Assembly: GCA_022510685.1 (NCBI GenBank)
Contig: JAFLTA010000019.1
Coordinates: 1-45,894 of the forward strand
DNA from: Lachnospiraceae bacterium
Lineage (GTDB): Bacteria; Bacillota; Clostridia; Lachnospirales; Lachnospiraceae
Direction of reading: 5' to 3'
Length of the DNA: 45,894 nucleotides
Below are positions 25,196 through 33,022 of this stretch, piece by piece. The position numbers and the translations under genes are program-made. How positions within the stretch are numbered: position 1 is the first letter of the stretch; each line of letters starts with the position of its first letter. The notes under the pieces are model-generated. The model was not told the origin of the DNA, ran no database searches, and worked only from the letters and a program-made list of their open reading frames with translations.

Positions 25196-25372
25196 TCACA
25201 CAAACTGGTTGCGCTCGGCATCATATTTGTAGTCGATGCCTGCCAGTTTCTCACAGATTTCTGCCCGGGACAAATCCTGTGCCTTACACAGTTCTTCTAA
25301 AGAAGGATAGAAATCTCGCAACTGGGTATTGATATAGCTTACTAAAATCATGGGGTCATTGGGTATCGACAT
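25196..25372 (-). CDS. DUF4250 domain protein
   Basis: 58 residues. The frame is open to 25402, but the ATG at 25372 has AAAAGGAG at the right distance and starts with MSIPNDPMILVSYINTQLRD, the usual DUF4250 start. The conserved end KLAGIDYKYDAERNQFV is present. Short proteins of this family are common in Lachnospiraceae and have no known function. Lies 60 bp downstream of murG on the same strand. Confidence 0.88.
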   Translation of the reverse strand: MSIPNDPMILVSYINTQLRDFYPSLEELCKAQDLSRAEICEKLAGIDYKYDAERNQFV

Positions 25373-25431
25373 TGTTCGCTCCTTTTTTGTCCTCCATGAC
25401 ACAGCATATCCGCAGTATCATGGAGATTAAA

Positions 25432-26523
25432 TTATTTTTTCTTTAACCTGCGGTTACGGCTGCGCGCTTCGTTGATCAGCCCCACAATCTTTTCAATAGA
25501 ATTGTTTAACTGGCTTTTTTCCATCTGTCGGATATATTTTTCTCTGTCCTCATATACGGACAGAACGGTTTCGTAAAGTTTCTCGTCAGTGAGCTCTTCT
25601 TCCTGAATGACCACGCTGTAGCCGGACTTTTCAAAGGAAGCCGCATTGAGAATCTGATCACCACGGCTGGAAGCCGCAGGAAGCGGTATCAATATATTTG
25701 GTTTGCGTAGCGCAAGAATCTCACAAATCGCGTTGGCTCCTGCGCGGGAAATCAGCACATCTGCTGCAGCTATCAAATCCCGCAGTTCTTCCTTGATGTA
25801 TTCGTATTGTACATAACCTTTCACACCCTCCAAAGAAGAATCTAATTTATCCTTACCACACAGGTGAATCACTTGAAATTCGTGCAATAGTTTTGGGAGT
25901 ATGCTGCGGACTGCGCTATTGACTGCAGCGGCACCTAAACTACCGCCCATTATCATTAGAACGGGTTTCTTCTTCTTGAAGTCACAGAACTTCAGTCCCT
26001 TTTTACGGTCACCCTCAAATAACTCCTGACGGATTGGCGAGCCGGTGAGTACAGCCTTGTCTGCGGGAAGATGTTTCATCGTCTCCGGAAAGTTAGTACA
26101 TACCCGTACCGCACAGGGAATGCATATCTTATTGGCGAGACCCGGAGTCATATCTGACTCATGGATGACGCAGGGAATACGACGCATTTTCGCTGCCAGT
26201 ACCACGGGGACGGAAACAAAACCGCCCTTGGAAAATACCACGTCAGGCTTAATTTTGCCCATTAAGTGCAATGCCTGCCCCAGCCCCTTAACTACTTTGA
26301 ACGGGTCGCTTAAGTTTTTTATGTCGATGTAACGGCGCAGTTTACCACTGGCAATACCATAATACGGAATATTCTGGTCCTCAATCAGACGGCGTTCCAT
26401 GCCTTGGTAAGAACCGATATAGTGTATTTCATAGCCCTGATTTTGCAGTTCAGGGATGAGTGCAATGTTGGGAGTAACGTGACCGGCGGTGCCGCCGCCT
26501 GTCAGAACAATTCTTTTCTTCAT
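25432..26523 (-). CDS. murG: UDP-GlcNAc:undecaprenyl-PP-MurNAc-pentapeptide GlcNAc transferase
   Basis: 363 residues from ATG 26523 (GGAG 9 nt upstream); an in-frame start at 26544 is less good. MurG adds GlcNAc to lipid I to make lipid II on the inner face of the membrane. Motifs: VLTGGGTAGHVTPNIAL, SKGGFVSVPVVLAA, IHESDMTPGLANK, MGGSLGAAAVN and the nucleotide-sugar site SRAGANAICEI...PLPAASSRGDQILNA. Basic C-terminus. It stands apart from a dcw cluster. First gene of a short minus-strand unit with promoter at 26564-26592. Confidence 0.95.
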   Translation of the reverse strand: MKKRIVLTGGGTAGHVTPNIALIPELQNQGYEIHYIGSYQGMERRLIEDQNIPYYGIASGKLRRYIDIKNLSDPFKVVKGLGQALHLMGKIKPDVVFSKGGFVSVPVVLAAKMRRIPCVIHESDMTPGLANKICIPCAVRVCTNFPETMKHLPADKAVLTGSPIRQELFEGDRKKGLKFCDFKKKKPVLMIMGGSLGAAAVNSAVRSILPKLLHEFQVIHLCGKDKLDSSLEGVKGYVQYEYIKEELRDLIAAADVLISRAGANAICEILALRKPNILIPLPAASSRGDQILNAASFEKSGYSVVIQEEELTDEKLYETVLSVYEDREKYIRQMEKSQLNNSIEKIVGLINEARSRNRRLKKK

Positions 26524-26563
26524 AGGAAATAACTCCTTTCGCAAACATGATCAGATATACTAC

Positions 26564-26592
26564 ATTATAGTATAAATTCCACACTGCCGCAA
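26564..26592 (-). promoter_or_regulatory. Promoter of murG
   Basis: On the minus strand TTGCGG (26592-26587), 17-bp spacer, TATAAT (26569-26564), 41 bp before the murG ATG. Confidence 0.6.
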
Positions 26593-26917
26593 TAGCGGAA
26601 TTAACGAATACCTATGCTTCGGCTATAATAGAGTTGTTATCGGCAGTGAATGATATTTTACATTGAGATAAAAGTTTTTCTTCTGATTTTGCCCCCTTCC
26701 AAAAAAGCAAAAGTAAATTTGTTACATTTGTATATTGATTTTTTTATGATTATTTAATAATATATTTTATAGTACATATGTCTGTATATCTTTTGCTTCG
26801 TTAGGACTTTTTTCTATAACAGACGACTTGGATAAAGCCGGAGTATCCTGTGTTCATTTGTTTTCGTGAATTTTCTATAGCAAGAAATCCATATGTAAAC
26901 CAATAAAAAATAAAGTA
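26593..26917. other. AT-rich intergenic stretch
   Basis: No gene, hairpin or repeat that I can support; AT-rich with T-runs near 26741-26765. It separates the divergent murG and Rpn units. Confidence 0.5.
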
Positions 26918-26946
26918 TTGTATATTGTTGTTATGTGTTATATAAT
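26918..26946 (+). promoter_or_regulatory. Promoter of the Rpn-family gene
   Basis: TTGTAT (26918-26923), 17-bp spacer, TATAAT (26941-26946), closely followed by GGGAGG (26948-26953) and ATG 26964, so the leader is very short. Confidence 0.6.
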
Positions 26947-26963
26947 AGGGAGGTAGTATATAT

Positions 26964-27989
26964 ATGGGTAAAGTTGAAAATGCATTTATTCCTTTTTTGG
27001 AACAACCGGAGGAGTTCGCAGATTTGTTTAACGGCTTCGTGTTTGATGGCAAGCAGGTTATTTTGCCGGAAAACCTGTCACCTCTATCCGAATCTATGAG
27101 GACCATTATTCGCAGTAAGGATGATTCTTTTGAGACTGTCAAACGCTTTCGGGATATTGGCAGACTGGCGAAAATCGGGACTACCCAGGCTTTACTGGTG
27201 TGTGCTGTGGAACATCAGGATTATCTGGATTATACAATGCCCCAACGGGTTATGCTGTATGAGGCATTGGAGTATCAGGGACAGATTATGACAATCAAAA
27301 ACTTGAACAGGAAAAAGGGTGTGCCATCAGAATACTTTATCAGCAAGGTGACACTAGAGGACAAACTGATTCCGGTTATTACCATCGTAGTATATTCCGG
27401 AACGGCTGATTGGGAAGGTGCATGTTGCCTGCACGATATGTTGGACTTGGATGGTATTCCTGATTCCGCAATACCCTATATTAATAACTGGTCACTGAAT
27501 CTGATTAATCTAAATGAGCCCACAGATGCCTCAAAGTATCAGTCGGATTTGAGACTGCTGTTTGAACTGGCAAAGCTGAAAAAGGATGAAGATGAAGACG
27601 CAATGAATGACTATATTCGCAGCCAGGAAAAATTTAAAAACTTGAGCGAGTACACCTGTTATATGCTTTCTCAATTCTTAAACATAAAAATAGAATTTAA
27701 TGACTATAAAGATGAAGCGAAAGGAGGAATCAATATGTGTAAGGCAATTGAAAAAATGATGGAAACTGCTCGTAAGAAAGGGGTGGAGCAGGGGTTGGAA
27801 CAAGGAATAGAGCAGGGATTGGAACAAGGAATAGAACAAGGTCGTGTCTTAGGGGAACACCGTTATCTAATGCGTCTTGTTCAGTCCAAGTACAACAAAG
27901 GAAAAAATCTCAGCCAGATAGCTGACGAATGCGAGACCACAGAGGAAAACATTCTTTCTGTCATGGAAGAATTGCATTTGGCGTTTTGA
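26964..27989 (+). CDS. Rpn family recombination-promoting nuclease/putative transposase
   Basis: 341 residues. N-terminal PD-(D/E)xK-like nuclease region of the Rpn/YhgA family: FADLFNGFVFDGKQVI near the start and LLVCAVEHQDYLDYTMPQRVMLYEALEY (in parts) with the E-x-Q-like core, then ITIVVYSGTADWEGA. Related Rpn proteins are DNA endonucleases that promote RecA-independent recombination; many are mobile or present in many copies. The C-terminal part has a repeat of EQGLEQGI (27784-27842) and ends in a helix-turn-helix-like segment (NLSQIADECETTEENILSVME). Complete and unbroken; own promoter. No partner genes. Confidence 0.82.
   Translation: MGKVENAFIPFLEQPEEFADLFNGFVFDGKQVILPENLSPLSESMRTIIRSKDDSFETVKRFRDIGRLAKIGTTQALLVCAVEHQDYLDYTMPQRVMLYEALEYQGQIMTIKNLNRKKGVPSEYFISKVTLEDKLIPVITIVVYSGTADWEGACCLHDMLDLDGIPDSAIPYINNWSLNLINLNEPTDASKYQSDLRLLFELAKLKKDEDEDAMNDYIRSQEKFKNLSEYTCYMLSQFLNIKIEFNDYKDEAKGGINMCKAIEKMMETARKKGVEQGLEQGIEQGLEQGIEQGRVLGEHRYLMRLVQSKYNKGKNLSQIADECETTEENILSVMEELHLAF
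27784..27842 (+). repeat. Tandem repeat in the Rpn-family gene
   Basis: 24-bp units coding EQGLEQGI, about two and a half copies. Units are in frame, so copy-number change alters length only. This Gln/Gly/Glu repeat is common near the C-terminus of Rpn-family proteins. Confidence 0.75.
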
Positions 27990-28034
27990 TTATAGCATTT
28001 TTATTTTGTCTTACAAGGGACAAAAAGGATAGAT

Positions 28035-28208
28035 ATGAAACGAAATAGAAAGGAATTGCTATTTGGAAGTGTTCTAAGTATACTGTATAATACAGTAATG
28101 GGTTTGGTAGGGGCGGATTTCCGTCCAATTTCACTTAATACGAGGAAACTTCTAACGTGTGCATTGTGCATGGCACACAATGTTTCCTATTATTCTATGG
28201 GAGGCTGA
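28035..28208 (+). CDS. Possible 57-residue ORF or gene remnant before the response regulator
   Basis: ATG 28035 with a weak AAAGGA upstream; reads MKRNRKELLFGSVLSILYNTV, which looks like the start of a small membrane protein, and ends at TGA 28206-28208, three bases before the response-regulator ATG. The last third is supplied by the palindromic repeat at 28143-28189, which may have truncated an older gene. A good promoter lies inside it (28063-28091), which speaks against a working gene. Confidence 0.25.
   Translation: MKRNRKELLFGSVLSILYNTVMGLVGADFRPISLNTRKLLTCALCMAHNVSYYSMGG
28063..28091 (+). promoter_or_regulatory. Promoter of the response-regulator gene
   Basis: TTGGAA (28063-28068), 17-bp spacer, TATAAT (28086-28091). 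Confidence 0.55.
28143..28189. repeat. Dispersed palindromic repeat, copy 1 (47 bp)
   Basis: AGGAAACTTCTAACGTGTGC ... GGCACACAATGTTTCCTA. Identical to 38539-38578 apart from a 7-bp tandem duplication (TGTGCAT twice here, once there). AGGAAAC pairs with GTTTCCT and GTGTGC with GCACAC. It sits in the leader of the response-regulator gene. Confidence 0.85.
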
Positions 28209-28211
28209 CAC

Positions 28212-28886
28212 ATGACCAAGACAATTTTAATCATAGAGGACGATACAGAAATCAATGACATGCTGCAAATTTTATTTCAACAGAATGGATATAAAACCAT
28301 CTGTGCCTATTCCGGGACAGAAGGAGTACTCGTTCATAACAAGGATGTCAATTTAATTCTGCTTGATCTCATGCTGCCTGGTCGAAGCGGGGAGGAAATT
28401 ATTCGTGACTTGAAAGAGAAACATAATGTACCGGTCATTGTCACCAGTGCCATCCATGATGTACAAAAAAAGGTAGACCTGTTTTCCCTTGGTGCAGATG
28501 ACTATGTGACAAAGCCATTCCATAACGAGGAGCTTCTCGCCCGCATCGAGGCAAGACTCAGGACAGGTTCAGATGTAAAATCAGAAGAAATTCTCGAATT
28601 CAGGGATATTATTTTAAATGCGAGCGAGTTTTCTGCTCGCTGTAACGGGAAAGAAATGGAGTTGTCAAAGCGTGAACTTGCTTTATTGCAGCTGCTAATG
28701 GAGAATCCAAATCGAACCTGCACCAAGAGCGTGATTTATGATACCGTGTGGGATTATGAAAATTCAGCGGACGACAACACCTTAAATGTACATATCAGTA
28801 AGCTGCGAAAAAAACTAAAGGAATGCAATCCGGATGAAGAATATATCGAAACCGTATGGGGAATCGGATATCGAATGAAGAAATAA
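28212..28886 (+). CDS. OmpR-family response regulator
   Basis: 224 residues, ATG 28212 after GGGAGGCTGACAC. Receiver domain (1-118): IIEDDTEIND acidic pair, phospho-acceptor Asp52 in LLLDLMLPG, VTSAI and the VTKPF lysine. C-terminal winged-helix domain (about 130-222) ends in YIETVWGIGYRMKK. The cognate kinase is probably the one at 30953, with an ABC transporter between them. Candidate binding sites lie right after this gene in front of the ABC operon (28921-28948). Confidence 0.95.
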   Translation: MTKTILIIEDDTEINDMLQILFQQNGYKTICAYSGTEGVLVHNKDVNLILLDLMLPGRSGEEIIRDLKEKHNVPVIVTSAIHDVQKKVDLFSLGADDYVTKPFHNEELLARIEARLRTGSDVKSEEILEFRDIILNASEFSARCNGKEMELSKRELALLQLLMENPNRTCTKSVIYDTVWDYENSADDNTLNVHISKLRKKLKECNPDEEYIETVWGIGYRMKK

Positions 28887-28920
28887 ATTAAATTTACCTT
28901 TTGACACCTGAATTAGTAAT

Positions 28921-28948
28921 TTAAGACTTTTTTAAGAGTTGTATTAAG
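28921..28948 (+). promoter_or_regulatory. Candidate response-regulator binding repeats
   Basis: TTAAGA at 28921-28926 and 28932-28937 (11-bp spacing) and TTAAG at 28944-28948. OmpR-type regulators bind direct repeats about one helical turn apart, just upstream of a weak -35, as here. Confidence 0.5.
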
Positions 28949-28975
28949 TGTTATTTTATGTTTTCGTGTTATGAT
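28947..28975 (+). promoter_or_regulatory. Promoter of the ABC transporter genes
   Basis: Extended -10 TGT-TATGAT (28967-28975) with a poor -35 (AGTGTT at 28947-28952). A weak -35 next to direct repeats suits an activator-dependent promoter. Confidence 0.5.
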
Positions 28976-29020
28976 TCTAGTATCAGCTGAGAATCTAAAA
29001 CATAGTAGGAGGAGATTGTT

Positions 29021-29935
29021 ATGCCAGAAATTGTACTGCAAACAAAGTCACTTTCCAAGCGTTATAAAAACTTTACAGCTCTTGATAATGTAAATATGAC
29101 CGTATACCATAAAGACATTTATGGTCTGATTGGTCGCAATGGTGCAGGCAAGACGACAATTATGAAGGTTATTACAAACCTGACGGAGAAGTCCGGCGGG
29201 GAATATGAAATCTTTTCTAAGACGGGAGCCGCTGCTGAAAAGGAAAAGAAACGCATTGGCTGTCTCATTGAGAATCCGGCATTTTTTGGCGGACTGACAG
29301 CTTATCAAAATCTGAAATATTACGCTTTGCAAAAGGGTATTACGGACAAAAAACAAATTAACGAAGCGCTTGCTCTCGTGAATCTGACAGAGGTTCGTAA
29401 TAAGAAATTCCGCAAATTTTCTCTCGGTATGAAACAGCGTCTGGGGATAGCTCTGGCGGTGATGGATAACCCGGATCTTATTATTTTAGATGAACCGATT
29501 AACGGACTGGATCCAATTGGTATCAGCCAATTGCGTGATACTTTTCGGAAGCTAAATACGGAACGTGGTATTACGCTCATCATTTCCAGTCACATTCTTT
29601 CGGAGCTTTACATGGTGGCAAACCGTTTTATGATTATTGAAAAAGGCAGGGTTTTGAAAGAAATTACCAAAGAAGAACTGGACTTAGAATGTATGCGCTG
29701 TCATGTCGTTCAGACAGATGATACAAAACACGCCGCTACGGTGCTGGAGCAGAAGTTAAACATCAGTAATTATAAAGTAATCGACAGTGGTGAGCTGCGT
29801 ATTTATGATGAAAATGTAAAGGCGGAAGAGCTGAATAAGCAGCTTATCCTGAACGATGTAAATGTAACCGGCATTTATGAGACCGGTATCTCACTGGAAG
29901 ATTACTTTAAGTCACTGGTAGAGGAGGTAGGTTGA
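29021..29935 (+). CDS. ABC transporter ATP-binding protein (BcrA/lantibiotic-immunity type)
   Basis: 304 residues, ATG 29021 after AGGAGGAG. Walker A GRNGAGKTT (about 38-46), signature FSLGMKQRLGIALA (variant of LSGGQ as in BcrA/NatA-like ATPases), Walker B LIILDEPINGLDP, H-loop SSHILSEL. A C-terminal extension (about 220-304) is typical of BcrA/lantibiotic self-protection ATPases. Works with the permease at 30053; neighbouring response regulator and kinase suggest a system induced by a cell-envelope-active peptide. The substrate is not known. Confidence 0.93.
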   Translation: MPEIVLQTKSLSKRYKNFTALDNVNMTVYHKDIYGLIGRNGAGKTTIMKVITNLTEKSGGEYEIFSKTGAAAEKEKKRIGCLIENPAFFGGLTAYQNLKYYALQKGITDKKQINEALALVNLTEVRNKKFRKFSLGMKQRLGIALAVMDNPDLIILDEPINGLDPIGISQLRDTFRKLNTERGITLIISSHILSELYMVANRFMIIEKGRVLKEITKEELDLECMRCHVVQTDDTKHAATVLEQKLNISNYKVIDSGELRIYDENVKAEELNKQLILNDVNVTGIYETGISLEDYFKSLVEEVG

Positions 29936-29986
29936 AGAAATCTTTCAACCTTGCGAATTTGTGTCTGCGCGCTGCTGGACACAAAT
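29929..29986 (+). promoter_or_regulatory. Two hairpins between ATPase and permease genes
   Basis: AGGTTGAA/TTCAACCT (29929-29936 / 29944-29951) includes the ATPase stop codon; ATTTGTGTC/GACACAAAT (29957-29965 / 29978-29986) follows. Neither has a T-run, so they more likely protect or separate mRNA parts than end transcription. Confidence 0.5.
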
Positions 29987-30052
29987 ATCGGTGATGCATA
30001 ATCTCAACTATGCTGAGCCATTAAAAAAGCAGTGCAGAAATGAGGAAAATTC

Positions 30053-30907
30053 ATGGTAAATATGATAAAAGCAGATTTTTACAGACTTGTGAGAAGTAAA
30101 GCAATATATATTGGTGTGATAATCATGCTGTTGATGATTGCGAGCAGCATTTATCTGGTGGAGCCAGGTGCTATGGGTGTAACCGGCGTGGTGGCAGATA
30201 GTGAATCAAATGCGGAGTGGGATGAGTCACCGTATAGTGATTTGACATATGAGGAAATAACATCGTTATCCACATCTGAAATAAGGGAAATGTCACTAAA
30301 GAGAAAAGACTATAAGCTTGACAAAGATATCTTGAAGGAAAATATGAACATGTATTATATTTTTATCTTTGTGGTGGCAATTTTATTGACAGTGGATTTT
30401 TCCGGGGGATGCGTAAAAAACACCTTATCCTCTGCCATCAGCAGAAATCGTTATTATTCTTCAAAGGTTGTATTTATCACACTTTGTTGTACAGTATTGT
30501 TTTTTATGAATACTTACATCTCTTACTTTGCCAATATAATATTTAACAATAAAAATCTTGCATCAAGCATAGGCACAGTTACGAAAATCACCCTGATGCA
30601 GATGCCGGAAGTATTGGCATTGGTAAGTATTTTGGCGGGAATTGCATTTATGGTAAAAAAGACTTCCCTATTTAATACAATATCTATTCCCCTTATTATG
30701 CTTGGGCAGATTGCAATGGGCTTTATAGTGACGATATTTAATATAAATGACAAAATATTCAATTATGATTTGCAGGTAATGTTCAGAAGACTTGCAGATA
30801 ATCCGTCAGACAGTTATTTGCGGAATAGCTATCTCCTGTGTGGTGCAGTTATTGTAGTATTTAATGTGCTGGGATATTTGTCCTTTAAGAAAGCGGAGAT
30901 AAAATAA
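30053..30907 (+). CDS. ABC transporter permease (ABC-2 type)
   Basis: 284 residues, ATG 30053 after ATGAGGAAAATTC. Starts MVNMIKADFYRLVRSKAIYIGV, the usual beginning of ABC-2 permeases, with about six membrane segments (roughly 18-38, 98-118, 140-168, 180-202, 210-235, 258-278) and one larger outside loop after the first segment. Partner of the ATPase encoded before it. Substrate unknown; by context a peptide antibiotic or other envelope compound. Confidence 0.85.
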   Translation: MVNMIKADFYRLVRSKAIYIGVIIMLLMIASSIYLVEPGAMGVTGVVADSESNAEWDESPYSDLTYEEITSLSTSEIREMSLKRKDYKLDKDILKENMNMYYIFIFVVAILLTVDFSGGCVKNTLSSAISRNRYYSSKVVFITLCCTVLFFMNTYISYFANIIFNNKNLASSIGTVTKITLMQMPEVLALVSILAGIAFMVKKTSLFNTISIPLIMLGQIAMGFIVTIFNINDKIFNYDLQVMFRRLADNPSDSYLRNSYLLCGAVIVVFNVLGYLSFKKAEIK

Positions 30908-30952
30908 TACGATAAACTATAGTTAAAGTTTGATGAGAGGAGGGATGGCGAA

Positions 30953-31846
30953 ATGATATGGTTAGTAATTATTTTAGGATTTGCGTCTGTTATTTTGCTG
31001 TTCCTTTTTTTGCTGCAGCGTCGGGAGATAAAAAGTATTTCGAGACAGTTAGGAGAGATAAAAAATAAGGAAACAAACGCATTAGTCCACTCTGTGGGAA
31101 GTGATAAAGTTTCTTCGGATTTAATTAATGAAATTAATTCTCTGCTCCGGATCGTACAAAGTAATAGAATATATTATGAGCAGAAAAAACAGGATTTGGA
31201 ACGGATGATGACAAATATTTCCCACGATCTGCGAACCCCATTGACATCTGCAATGGGGTATATTCAGATTATTCAGAATTCAAATCTTTCCGAGGAGGAG
31301 AAAAAACGGGAGTTAGATGTTATTAAGCAACGTTTGGTTCGTCTGGAAGAACTGATCAATTCCTTCTTTGAATTTTCCCAGATTATTTCCCGTGGACAAA
31401 AACCGGAGAAAGAGGAAGTCAATGTGGTTGCTATCATGGAGGAAGCGATTATCAATCATTTCGATGATTACAGTGCCGGAAACAGGGAAATCATATTTGA
31501 ATGTGCTTCGCGGAAAGTGATGCTTCCATCCCACAAACAAATGATGCAGAGAATTTTTGATAATGTAATCAGCAATGCTTTGAAACATGGGAGGGGGGAT
31601 TTGAGGATTGTGATTAATATTGGGGAGTCGATTAAAATTATCTTTGAAAATGAAATGCAGGATACGGACATAGATATTGAACATGTTTTTGATGAATTTT
31701 ACACTACGGACATCTCACGTACAAAAGGAAACACCGGCCTTGGACTTGCCATGGTGAAGAAGTATACGGAAATGTTGGACGGAACTGTTTCTGTGGAGGA
31801 CAGGGAGGGAGTGTTTTGTCTAGCCGTGGAGTTTCCGGCATCATGA
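30953..31846 (+). CDS. Sensor histidine kinase
   Basis: 297 residues, ATG 30953 after AGGAGGGATGGCGA. A single membrane segment at the N-terminus (2-21) with almost no outside domain, then a helical linker, HisKA with His91 in NISHDLRTPL, and HATPase with NVISNALKHG and GNTGLGLAMVKKY. Kinases without an input domain next to BceAB/BcrAB-like transporters usually sense through the transporter. Probably phosphorylates the regulator at 28212. Final gene of the module. Confidence 0.93.
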   Translation: MIWLVIILGFASVILLFLFLLQRREIKSISRQLGEIKNKETNALVHSVGSDKVSSDLINEINSLLRIVQSNRIYYEQKKQDLERMMTNISHDLRTPLTSAMGYIQIIQNSNLSEEEKKRELDVIKQRLVRLEELINSFFEFSQIISRGQKPEKEEVNVVAIMEEAIINHFDDYSAGNREIIFECASRKVMLPSHKQMMQRIFDNVISNALKHGRGDLRIVINIGESIKIIFENEMQDTDIDIEHVFDEFYTTDISRTKGNTGLGLAMVKKYTEMLDGTVSVEDREGVFCLAVEFPAS

Positions 31847-31950
31847 TATATGATGAAAAATGGTCAGTTGTTATAGCTGACAGATGCTTGCTATTATCTC
31901 GAATATTATTTCCTTTTTCTGTAAAATAATACAAAATCTCACATTTTCTC

Positions 31951-31978
31951 TTTACATTTGCCAAAAACGTAATATAAT
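31951..31978 (+). promoter_or_regulatory. Promoter of the 2-oxoacid oxidoreductase operon
   Basis: TTTACA (31951-31956), 16-bp spacer, TATAAT (31973-31978). Leader of about 120 nt before the first gene. Confidence 0.6.
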
Positions 31979-32102
31979 GTATATTGCTGAGAAATTTGAA
32001 CTTATATGTTAGATGTGGCAAAATAAGGAAGACGCCATTAAGTTACAAATAATCTGAAAATCATCGGATTGTTATAAAAATCGGTGACAGAATGGAGGAA
32101 CT

Positions 32103-32684
32103 ATGAAGAACGGAATCGAGATCAGATGGCATGGCAGAGGTGGTCAGGGTGCCAAGACAGCAGCATTATTATTGGCGGATGTTGCCTTTAAGACAGGACA
32201 GAATGTACAGGGATTTCCGGAGTATGGACCGGAGCGTATGGGTGCGCCTATTACCGCCTATAACCGGATTAGTAGAGATGTTATCCGCGTACATTCCAAT
32301 ATTTACCATCCGGACTATGTGGTTGTTGTGGATGAGACTTTATTGGAGTCGGTAGATGTGACGGCAGGTTTGAAAAAGGAAGGTGCTATTATTATCAATA
32401 CACCCAAGTCCAAAGAGGAAATTATGGGACACCTGAAAGGCTATGAAGGTGCTGTATACACGGTGGATGGCAGAAAGATTTCTGTTGAGGCTCTCGGAAA
32501 GAACTTTCCGAATTCACCTATGCTGGCAGCGACGGTTGCCGTGAGCAAGGTAATGCCGCGTGATGAGTTTATCACCGAGATGCGTGCATCTTATGAACAT
32601 AAATTCGCAAAAAAACCGGAAGTGGTTGACGGAAATATGAAAGCCCTTGAGATGGCATTCGATGCCATCGAGGCAGTGATGTAA
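32103..32684 (+). CDS. 2-oxoacid:ferredoxin oxidoreductase, gamma subunit
   Basis: 193 residues, ATG 32103 after ATGGAGGAACT. Gamma-type domain: IRWHGRGGQGAKTAALLLADVAF (in parts) and FPEYGPERMGAPITAYNRIS. With the next three genes it forms a complete four-subunit enzyme that makes acyl-CoA from a 2-oxoacid and CoA and reduces ferredoxin. The substrate (pyruvate, 2-oxoisovalerate or other) cannot be told by eye; Clostridia usually also have a single-chain pyruvate enzyme, which makes a branched-chain or other substrate plausible. Cytoplasmic. Confidence 0.92.
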   Translation: MKNGIEIRWHGRGGQGAKTAALLLADVAFKTGQNVQGFPEYGPERMGAPITAYNRISRDVIRVHSNIYHPDYVVVVDETLLESVDVTAGLKKEGAIIINTPKSKEEIMGHLKGYEGAVYTVDGRKISVEALGKNFPNSPMLAATVAVSKVMPRDEFITEMRASYEHKFAKKPEVVDGNMKALEMAFDAIEAVM

Positions 32685-32716
32685 ATAAAATAGCAATCAA
32701 GAATGGAGAACGAGAG

Positions 32717-33022
32717 ATGAGAACGGATGTTACAAAAATCAATGAAAAGACCCCTCATCAGGATTTGACGGAAGGGTTGATGATCTTTGCCGGTGGAACC
32801 TCTAAGGAATTCAACACGGGAGAATGGCGAACCAACACACCGATATACATTAAAGATAAATGTAAGCAATGCCTGCTCTGCACACCTGCCTGTCCGGACA
32901 GTTCTATTCCGGTTAAGGACAGTAGGCGTCTGGAATTTGACATGGAACACTGCAAAGGGTGTGGCATTTGTGCAAATGTCTGCCCGTTTGGTGCAATTGA
33001 GATGAAGGAGGGGAATGTATAA
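32717..33022 (+). CDS. 2-oxoacid:ferredoxin oxidoreductase, delta (ferredoxin-like) subunit
   Basis: 101 residues, ATG 32717 after GGAGAACGAGAG. Two [4Fe-4S] motifs: CKQCLLCTPACPDSSIP and CKGCGICANVCPFGAIEM. Links the catalytic subunits to free ferredoxin. Its stop codon overlaps the alpha-subunit start by one base (33022), so translation is coupled. Confidence 0.95.
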   Translation: MRTDVTKINEKTPHQDLTEGLMIFAGGTSKEFNTGEWRTNTPIYIKDKCKQCLLCTPACPDSSIPVKDSRRLEFDMEHCKGCGICANVCPFGAIEMKEGNV

